Shown here piece by piece: positions 16,215 through 21,499 of a stretch of DNA of 21,499 nt; within the stretch, counting starts at the first letter, position 1, and each line of letters starts with the position of its first letter. The notes beneath the pieces are model-generated. The model saw nothing but the letters and a program-made list of their open reading frames with translations, did no database searches and was not told the DNA's origin. The stretch covers positions 1 to 21,499 of the forward strand of contig QHNB01000016.1 in NCBI GenBank assembly GCA_003217965.1, read 5' to 3'. The position numbers and the translations under genes are program-made. Source of the stretch: Verrucomicrobiota bacterium (GTDB taxonomy: Bacteria > Verrucomicrobiota > Verrucomicrobiia > Chthoniobacterales > UBA10450).

Positions 16215-17162
16215 ATGACCAGGCCAGTTATTTCGCTGCAAGGCTTGAGCAAGAGCTACGGCCGGCTGGAGGCCGTGCGGGATCTTACCTTCGATATCAA
16301 TGCCGGGACCATTTTCGGTTTTCTCGGGGCCAACGGAGCCGGGAAAACAACGACGATGCGCATGCTCTGTGGTTTGACTCGACCAACGCGCGGCTCGGCC
16401 ACGATTGCCGACGCCGATGTTTGGCGAAAGCGTCACATTGCGCGCTCCAAATTCGGTTACGTTGCTCAGCGGTTCAGTTTGTATCGGGACCTTACGGTCG
16501 CCGAAAATTTTCGCTTTTTTGGGGGGGCCCATCGGATGCCTCCGCGCCAAATCGAACCCCGCATCCAGCACGTCCTAAGCTTGATCGATCTGGAAGGAAA
16601 ACGTGACGCTCCTGCCGGCAGCCTGTCTGGCGGCATGCGTCAGTTGCTCTCGCTTGGTTGCGCGATTATTCACGACCCGCCCCTTCTTTTTCTGGATGAA
16701 CCCACCTCGGGTCTGGATCCGGTGCATCGACAGCAGATTTGGGATTTGCTCTACAACTTCAGTCATCGTGGTATCACCATTTTCGTGACCACGCATTACA
16801 TGGACGAGGCCGGGCGTTGTACGGAGGTGGGTTTTCTGGCTTCTGGCCGCTTGCTGGCCAAGGCGACTCCCCGCGCTCTCATTCACTCTTTCCGGGTGCG
16901 CCTGTTGGAGCTGAACATCGAGCCGATTATGACTGCACTGGTCAAATTGCGCTGTGCGCCAGGCGTGCTCGGGGTCTCACTCCGGAGCGGACGCTTACGG
17001 ATTTATTCAGCCGACCCGGAACGACTGATTGAGAGCTGGCATGCGGCATGGCCGTTCCCGGATTTGCATCTGAAAGAGAAACGCTGGGTCGAACCGGACA
17101 TGGAAGATGTTTTTAACGCCTACTCCCAAGGCTATGACGCGATGATCGAGCCAACCTCATGA
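16215..17162 (+). CDS. ABC transporter ATP-binding protein
   Basis: This is a 315-residue ATPase of an ABC-2 type exporter. Walker A is GANGAGKTTT (from residue 38), the Q-loop is Gln85, and the signature is LSGGMRQ (residues 137-143). Walker B is LLFLDEPTSGLDP (from residue 157) and the switch is His194 in TTHYMDEA. All catalytic parts are intact. The last 100 residues form the extra C-terminal domain common in CcmA/YbhF-like exporters. The ribosome site is unclear (AAAGG is too close to the ATG). The stop overlaps the permease start in ATGA, showing translational coupling. The natural substrate cannot be read from the sequence. Confidence 0.93.
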   Translation: MTRPVISLQGLSKSYGRLEAVRDLTFDINAGTIFGFLGANGAGKTTTMRMLCGLTRPTRGSATIADADVWRKRHIARSKFGYVAQRFSLYRDLTVAENFRFFGGAHRMPPRQIEPRIQHVLSLIDLEGKRDAPAGSLSGGMRQLLSLGCAIIHDPPLLFLDEPTSGLDPVHRQQIWDLLYNFSHRGITIFVTTHYMDEAGRCTEVGFLASGRLLAKATPRALIHSFRVRLLELNIEPIMTALVKLRCAPGVLGVSLRSGRLRIYSADPERLIESWHAAWPFPDLHLKEKRWVEPDMEDVFNAYSQGYDAMIEPTS

Positions 17163-18346
17163 AGCGAATCTCCATCCGCGCAGTTTCCAGCGTCGCGCGC
17201 AAAGAATTTTTGCACATAATTCGCGATCGAAGAGTGCTCGTCCTGCTGCTAATTTTACCGCCGCTTTTCACCCTCATCTTCGGCTACGCTTTTGAAACTG
17301 GTGAGCCGACGGACGTTCCGGCGCTTTTAATTAACCGTGATCAGAACGAGCGCACCCAGCGGTTCGTCGATCTCGTTCTAAAAAATAAGACGTTTGCCTG
17401 GAAAAACGCGCCGCGCGAGACAACGAATGAGGGCGATTTGGTCGGCCGCCATGTGCAAGCGGCGCTCCTTATCCCAGCCGGCTGGAGCGAAAGTCTTAGT
17501 AACGGCGATCCAAAGCCGCTCCCTTTCTACGTCGACGGAAGCGACACCAATACCGCTGACGCGCTCACCGGCTCCCTTCAGCGGAGCCTGGGCGAATTCC
17601 AATTGGGCGAACGGCAGGTGATGATCGATTCGTTGCCTGAAGAAGTTTTCGAGCTGGGTAAAAAACTACCGGTCGAAGTGCGCAAGCAGTTTACTTCAGC
17701 CATGAGCCAGTGGGAGGTTAAGCCCGAGATCCTTTACAATCCGAAGTCGCGCTTCATCGATTACGTCACCCCCGGAATTATTGGCTTAATTCTGCAATTG
17801 CTCACCGTCACGCTGATGGCATGCACGATCGCGCGCGAACGCGAGTCGGGCACACTCTACCAGTTAATGGTCACGTCGCTGCGCCGCAGCGAGATCGTGC
17901 TCGGCAAAATCGTGCCATATCTCGCCGTTTCGGCGCTGATTATTCTCATCATTCTGCTGCTGATCGCGTTTCACTTTGAAGTGAAACTGAGATCCCCGCT
18001 TGTGCTCGCGGTCGTTTGCCTGCTCTTTTTGCTTTGCTCGCTTGGTCTTGGCCTCCTCATCTCCGCCATTTCACGAACTCAAACCCAAGCCATCCAATTT
18101 TCCGTTTTTTTCCTTCTGCCGGTTTTCGTTCTTTCCGGGGCCTTCGCCCCCGTCGAACATTTGCCGCCCTTCATTCAAGGTGTGGCGGAGATTTTCCCGC
18201 TGACGCATTTTTGTCGCGCTTTTCGCCTGGTGAATTTGTATCAAGCCGGTCCCTCCTTTTACGGAATTGATCTCGTCGTGATGTTGGTCGGCGCGATTGT
18301 GACCTTTTTCGGCGCAGCACTGCTGCTGAAGCGGATCGAGCAATAA
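17159..18346 (+). CDS. ABC-2 type transporter permease
   Basis: This is 395 residues of the ABC-2 permease family (YbhS/YhhJ-like). One membrane segment near residues 25-45 (VLVLLLILPPLFTLIFGYAF) is followed by a periplasmic domain of about 170 residues. Five further segments include the conserved IARERESGTLYQLMVTSLRRSEIVLGK stretch, seen here as two adjacent motifs, and FPLTHFCRAFR near the C-terminus. With the preceding ATPase it can form a homodimeric exporter. YbhFSR-type systems often have a second permease and a membrane-fusion protein; neither is seen here. The next gene, for an exported SCP2 protein, begins 70 bases downstream. Confidence 0.92.
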   Translation: MKRISIRAVSSVARKEFLHIIRDRRVLVLLLILPPLFTLIFGYAFETGEPTDVPALLINRDQNERTQRFVDLVLKNKTFAWKNAPRETTNEGDLVGRHVQAALLIPAGWSESLSNGDPKPLPFYVDGSDTNTADALTGSLQRSLGEFQLGERQVMIDSLPEEVFELGKKLPVEVRKQFTSAMSQWEVKPEILYNPKSRFIDYVTPGIIGLILQLLTVTLMACTIARERESGTLYQLMVTSLRRSEIVLGKIVPYLAVSALIILIILLLIAFHFEVKLRSPLVLAVVCLLFLLCSLGLGLLISAISRTQTQAIQFSVFFLLPVFVLSGAFAPVEHLPPFIQGVAEIFPLTHFCRAFRLVNLYQAGPSFYGIDLVVMLVGAIVTFFGAALLLKRIEQ

Positions 18347-18385
18347 GAGCGGCAATTCCGGCGCGCGGTAGGCGGCCGCTTTACA

Positions 18386-18394
18386 TGGTAAAAT
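18386..18394 (+). promoter_or_regulatory. Candidate extended -10 before the SCP2 gene
   Basis: TGGTAAAAT matches an extended -10 with one change from TATAAT, 22 bases before the ATG at 18417. No -35 is clear. It could allow separate expression of the SCP2 gene from the ABC genes. Confidence 0.3.
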
Positions 18395-18416
18395 CGATCC
18401 GTCTTTGGTGATCAGT

Positions 18417-18830
18417 ATGCGACTTACGCGGGTGCGATTCTACTGGGCAGCAATGGTTTTGATGGCGGCGCTTTGTTTGCAGGCGGTAGGCGCAACCTCA
18501 GGCGAGCCGCCCAATTCGACTCCGCAGCAAGTGTTTGATGGCATGCGCCATAGTTTCCGTGCGGAGAAGGCCAAGGGAGTCCATGCGCGTTATCAATGGG
18601 ATCTCAGCGGGCCCAATGGTGGGCAATGGTGGATCAATGTGAACGATGGAAAATTCCAAATGGGCCGGGGCAAGATCGATAATCCAAACGTGACATTCAT
18701 CGCCAGCGATCAGAGTTGGGTTGCCCTATCCAATGGCACCCTGGGCGGTAAATGGGCTTTTCTTACCGGCCGCTTAAAGGTTCGCGGCAGTCAAAGCCTG
18801 GCGAGAAAGCTCGACGAGATTTTTCCTTAG
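18417..18830 (+). CDS. Exported SCP2 (sterol-carrier) domain protein
   Basis: This is 137 residues from the ATG at 18417. A signal peptide occupies residues 1-27 (RFYWAAMVLMAALCLQAVGA). The remaining 110 residues fit the SCP2 fold: PQQVFDGMRHSF, QWDLSGPNGGQWWINVNDGK, VTFIASDQSWVALSNG and LKVRGSQSLARKLDEIF. SCP2 domains have a hydrophobic pocket that binds sterols or other lipids. Most bacterial examples are cytosolic, so export is notable. Its stop codon overlaps that of the convergent barrel gene (TTAG, 18827-18830). Position after an ABC-2 exporter and beside an outer-membrane barrel suggests, without proof, a periplasmic lipid carrier. An in-frame TTG at 18405 is a less likely start. Confidence 0.85.
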   Translation: MRLTRVRFYWAAMVLMAALCLQAVGATSGEPPNSTPQQVFDGMRHSFRAEKAKGVHARYQWDLSGPNGGQWWINVNDGKFQMGRGKIDNPNVTFIASDQSWVALSNGTLGGKWAFLTGRLKVRGSQSLARKLDEIFP

Positions 18831-19726
18831 AATTTTGCTTCGACCGAAAGTCGGACGTAGGGGGCTGGATCAGTCACCGCACGTTCATGGGCTCGAAAAA
18901 AATCGAATTCCCGCCGGACGGTGCAGCCGGCTCCGGCAATAATTTGGAACGGCTTGATTCCAGAATATTTTGCCTGCACGCCGACGCGATCCTCACTGTA
19001 CTCGACGATGGCATTGTGGAGCTGCAATTTGTGCTCGGTGGTTAGCACATCATCGGTGCGGAAACTCTCGTAATATAGCTCAGCCAAAAGCCGAAACTGC
19101 CAATCATCATTCGGCTCATAAACTAGCGCCGGCTTCGGAAACACTCCTTCCAGCCGCGTTTTATCGCTGATCAACCAGATAATGCCACCGCCGGGAGCCA
19201 CGATCGGGTGCTGATAGAGGGCGCCGCCCAATCCGATCACACCAAAAACTTTGTCCTTCTTCAGGGGGAAGCTAACGAAAATCTTCCACGGCACATCAAC
19301 GGCGTCGCCAGTGATTCTGTTCTCGAAATAAACGCCCGGGTCCAGCTCGATGCCCGCGCCGGCATGATCGTGGACAACATATTCGAGGGCGAGATGAGCA
19401 TAGGCCGATTGCAAATGATTAGGCAGGCCGTTTTCGGAGCCCCCGAAATCGAAGCGCTCGTACTCGACACCAGCCCGGAAATACCATTTGCCGGTAATGA
19501 GAAAGCGATGGTCGTAGCTGAAATCGTCGTAGAGCGACTCGCCATTACCGAGTTTCGTTTCGTGAAAATCGCTATTAAAGGTGTAGGTCCCTTCGTATGA
19601 GAAAAGATCGTGTGAGTTTTGGTCTGCAGGTGTGGGCGCTGGTTGTGGCTCGGGCGCCGGGCCGCCAAACGCCACTGCGTTAACCACGAGAAAAGCGATT
19701 AAGATCGAGGATCGAATTCTTTGCAT
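18827..19726 (-). CDS. Outer-membrane beta-barrel protein, DUF6268-like (paralogue 2)
   Basis: This is 299 residues with a signal peptide (residues 1-20) and a Pro-rich linker (PAPEPQPAPTPADQ). The rest is a strand-rich barrel ending in VRLSVEAKF, with the terminal Phe expected for outer-membrane insertion. Shared blocks with the 14258-15136 protein are FRAGVEYERFDFGGSE, GLPNHLQS, PIVAPGGGIIWL, PKPALVYEPN, AIVEYSEDRVG and EFDFFRAH, in the same order. Function is unknown. It is a single gene, divergent from the PAP2 gene, and converges on the SCP2 gene. The 19727-19879 gap upstream shows no other gene; a 63-codon open frame there has no family character. Confidence 0.85.
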   Translation of the reverse strand: MQRIRSSILIAFLVVNAVAFGGPAPEPQPAPTPADQNSHDLFSYEGTYTFNSDFHETKLGNGESLYDDFSYDHRFLITGKWYFRAGVEYERFDFGGSENGLPNHLQSAYAHLALEYVVHDHAGAGIELDPGVYFENRITGDAVDVPWKIFVSFPLKKDKVFGVIGLGGALYQHPIVAPGGGIIWLISDKTRLEGVFPKPALVYEPNDDWQFRLLAELYYESFRTDDVLTTEHKLQLHNAIVEYSEDRVGVQAKYSGIKPFQIIAGAGCTVRREFDFFRAHERAVTDPAPYVRLSVEAKF

Positions 19727-19879
19727 AGCACCTTGTGGATAAGCGGAACAGCAGTGTATCGGACGGGCGTGTGGAAGTTGATGTATCGAAGTACCATGAT
19801 CTCAGCAAGCGATCATTTAAAAGCAACTGCCGCGCCGCGCTAACGAGGCTCTATGGCACAGTCCCTGGCGCATTAGAAC

Positions 19880-19907
19880 TTGACCAACCGGAAATGATGA
19901 ATATCCT
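19880..19907 (+). promoter_or_regulatory. Candidate promoter for the PAP2-HpnL unit
   Basis: TTGACC (19880-19885) and TATCCT (19902-19907) are separated by 16 bases. They match the -35 at five of six and the -10 at four of six positions. The element faces the PAP2 gene and is the best candidate in this gap. Confidence 0.35.
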
Positions 19908-19967
19908 AGTTAGCCCTTTTTTGTGACCCCCTCATTTAGTCTCCCCCCGATCTGTGCGGCCATTGCA

Positions 19968-20621
19968 ATGGTGAATCCATTGGCCGGCCCCGACACCCAA
20001 ATGGCAACCTGGTTCCACCAGCATCTCACGCAAACGTTTGTGACGATATTACGGGCGTTAAGCGAACCCGGTTCGAGTGACTTTATCGGGATCCTTCTAT
20101 TTGCGATCGTTTTGTTTTTTATATGGAAACGCTGGTGGCCATCGCTTCTCACGTTGGTTGTCGCGGTGCCCGGCGGCATGTTGCTGAATGAAATGGTGAA
20201 GCTCCTTGTTCATCGCCACCGTCCCTATGTCGATGGCGCCTTCGTGGACTGGTCGGGCTATAGTTTTGCCAGCGGCCACACCATCGGCGCGACGCTGCTC
20301 TATGGGCAGCTCGCCCTCTTTATCCTTCCGCTAATAAAAAGGCGGCACCGCCGTGCGCTGGTCATTGCCACTACCACAGTGCTCATCTTGTCGGTTGGAT
20401 TTAGCCGAATCGCACTGGGTGCGCATTATTTAACGGACGTTCTTGCCGCGATTTTTTTCGGCAGCTTCTGGCTGATGTTTTGCTTGATTACGGGAAGGCT
20501 CATCCGCAGACGCAGTTCAGGATCCATGGTCCCGGCGGAGTTGCTGCTTGCGTCCGACAATGAGGTTATTCTCGTGCCGGTCGAACCTGTAGCCGATCGC
20601 CCGCAAAGTATCTCGGGCTGA
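19968..20621 (+). CDS. PAP2-family membrane phosphatase
   Basis: This is 217 residues from the ATG at 19968; a GTG at 19923 would add 15. The three PAP2 motifs are complete: K-x6-RP as KLLVHRHRP (Lys78, Arg85), SGH as FASGHT (His104), and SR-x5-H-x3-D as SRIALGAHYLTD (Arg147, His153, Asp157). Five or six membrane segments surround them, with the active site facing the periplasm in known members. Such enzymes dephosphorylate undecaprenyl pyrophosphate, phosphatidic acid or phosphatidylglycerophosphate; which one cannot be told here. The last 40 residues are an extra polar tail. The HpnL-like gene follows 88 bases downstream on the same strand. Confidence 0.92.
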   Translation: MVNPLAGPDTQMATWFHQHLTQTFVTILRALSEPGSSDFIGILLFAIVLFFIWKRWWPSLLTLVVAVPGGMLLNEMVKLLVHRHRPYVDGAFVDWSGYSFASGHTIGATLLYGQLALFILPLIKRRHRRALVIATTTVLILSVGFSRIALGAHYLTDVLAAIFFGSFWLMFCLITGRLIRRRSSGSMVPAELLLASDNEVILVPVEPVADRPQSISG

Positions 20622-20645
20622 AATGGCGTTGTAGGCGAATCGCCG

Positions 20646-20665
20646 CAGCTCGCGTTTTCGAGCTG
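20646..20665 (+). terminator. Stem-loop after the PAP2 gene
   Basis: CAGCTCG and CGAGCTG form a perfect 7-base stem around CGTTTT, 25 bases after the PAP2 stop. There is no T-run, so it may be a weak terminator or an RNA-stability hairpin rather than a classic intrinsic terminator. A second small stem (GCTGAT-CCGA-ATCAGC, 20690-20705) lies just before the next ATG. Confidence 0.35.
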
Positions 20666-20709
20666 ATATCCCCGAGCGAGTCCTCTAGCGCTGATCCGAA
20701 TCAGCTGTA

Positions 20710-21499
20710 ATGAAAACGCCCAGGAAACTCCGATTGACGGCGTATTTCCTGGGTCTCGTGGGGGCGGCGCTTTTCACCGCCTTGCTTGTTCGCCAAGGGG
20801 TAATGTCGGTCGGTGCGGCAGTCGCCACGGCAGGATGGGGCATCGCGGCAGTGGCGGCTTTTCATCTCCTGCCGATTTTGCTCGACGCTCTTGCCTGGCA
20901 GGTGCTCTTTCCACCAGGCGATCGCCCACGATGGCAGAGTTTGTTTTGGATGCGTTGGATCGGCGAATCGATCAGCAACCTCGTGCCATCTGCCACCGTC
21001 GGAGGGGATATTGTGCGGGCGCGGCTAGTCGCTATCAGTGGTGTGCCTTTGTCCACCGCAGCCGCGACCATAATTGTCGATATTACGCTGGGCATCGTTA
21101 CCCAGATTGTTTTCACCCTGCTCGGGTTGGCGTTGCTTATCAATGTAACCGGACGCACCAGTTTCGTTCGGCCAACTTTGATGGGAACGTTGATCGGTGT
21201 CGCTGCTGTTGCCGGTTTCTATTTCGCGCAACGGCGCGGGATGTTCCGTTTTTTCAGTGTCATTATCACTCGACTGGTCAATTCACCGGAATGGAGTTCG
21301 CTGGTAGAAGGCGGCGAGACGCTGGACCAAACCGTGCGTGCTTTATATGGGCGCCGGCGCGGTGTGCTGGCGTGCTGTGCATGGACAATTGTTTCGCTTG
21401 TCGCTAGCTCGGGCGAAATCTGGATTGCGCTCCAGGCGCTTGGTCTGCCGGCCACGTTTGTCAACGCGATCATCATCCAAAGCATGGCCATGACGATTC
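20710..21499 (+). CDS. HpnL-like flippase-domain membrane protein, cut by window end
   Basis: This is an open frame of at least 263 codons from the ATG at 20710 with no stop before the window ends. Sequence blocks such as LLPILLDALAWQVLF, RWIGESISNLVPSATVGGD, IVRARLVAISGVPLSTA and IIVDITLGIVTQIVFTLLGL match the HpnL subgroup (TIGR03476 type) of the lysylphosphatidylglycerol-synthase-like membrane family. Members carry about eight membrane segments and are linked to hopanoid gene clusters, with a proposed lipid-moving role. The hopanoid link is known for relatives, not shown here. The preceding PAP2 gene is on the same strand, so co-expression is possible. Confidence 0.85.
   Translation, partial: MKTPRKLRLTAYFLGLVGAALFTALLVRQGVMSVGAAVATAGWGIAAVAAFHLLPILLDALAWQVLFPPGDRPRWQSLFWMRWIGESISNLVPSATVGGDIVRARLVAISGVPLSTAAATIIVDITLGIVTQIVFTLLGLALLINVTGRTSFVRPTLMGTLIGVAAVAGFYFAQRRGMFRFFSVIITRLVNSPEWSSLVEGGETLDQTVRALYGRRRGVLACCAWTIVSLVASSGEIWIALQALGLPATFVNAIIIQSMAMTI

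Noticed and set aside
18360..18388. GC-rich imperfect palindrome ending in TTTACA, possibly another REP-like unit
   Set aside because: The stem has mismatches and the lead differs from TGTARYG, so I could not link it securely to the 2849-2966 repeats.
19735..19926. 63-codon plus-strand open frame before the PAP2 gene
   Set aside because: No ribosome site, no recognisable motif, and it covers the likely promoter region between divergent genes.
1..21499. CRISPR arrays, insertion sequences, rRNA and prophage genes
   Set aside because: No regularly spaced repeats, transposase motifs, rRNA-like sequence or phage proteins were seen on either strand.

Overview
This window looks like a piece of a soil Verrucomicrobiota genome, most like the Chthoniobacterales / Candidatus Udaeobacter type. 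That is an inference from protein flavour: DUF6268-like outer-membrane barrels, a HhH-PHP protein, YncE-type and COG4705 remnants, and a ComEC with a degenerate lactamase domain. No marker gene is present. Genes sit on both strands in short units, Shine-Dalgarno sequences are mostly weak or absent, and there is no phage, transposase, CRISPR array or rRNA.

Layout. Positions 1-2140 are sparse and decayed: a Gly/Tyr-rich lipoprotein (minus), a COG4705 membrane-protein pseudogene with three frameshifts and a stop, and a truncated YncE-like beta-propeller gene. Positions 2324-3000 hold an unknown small lipoprotein, then a tRNA-Gly-like 3' half and a cluster of short hairpin repeats. Positions 3015-8050 carry housekeeping and repair genes: HhH-PHP protein, exported MsrA, TrmB, a broken comEC and a shortened 5-formyl-THF cyclo-ligase. 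Positions 8200-13877 carry a metallo-beta-lactamase-fold hydrolase, a YfhO-like membrane protein, a CysJ-type flavoprotein reductase and an MFS transporter. Then comes a carbon-nitrogen hydrolase reduced to 80 codons.

Positions 14258-21499 look like a cell-envelope or lipid block: two paralogous DUF6268-like barrels flank a hypothetical exported protein, an ABC-2 exporter (ATPase plus permease) and an exported SCP2 (sterol-carrier) domain protein. A PAP2 phosphatase and an HpnL-like flippase, cut by the window end, follow. A role in moving lipids, possibly hopanoids, is an inference from this grouping.

Two things stand out. First, four genes between 5366 and 14231 appear to have lost an internal block (about 20 to 170 codons), three of them in frame, and each loss removes conserved family sequence. 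Second, a repeat cluster at 2849-2966 contains two hairpins whose stems differ by a compensatory pair change. Five of six convergent gene pairs also overlap at their 3' ends.
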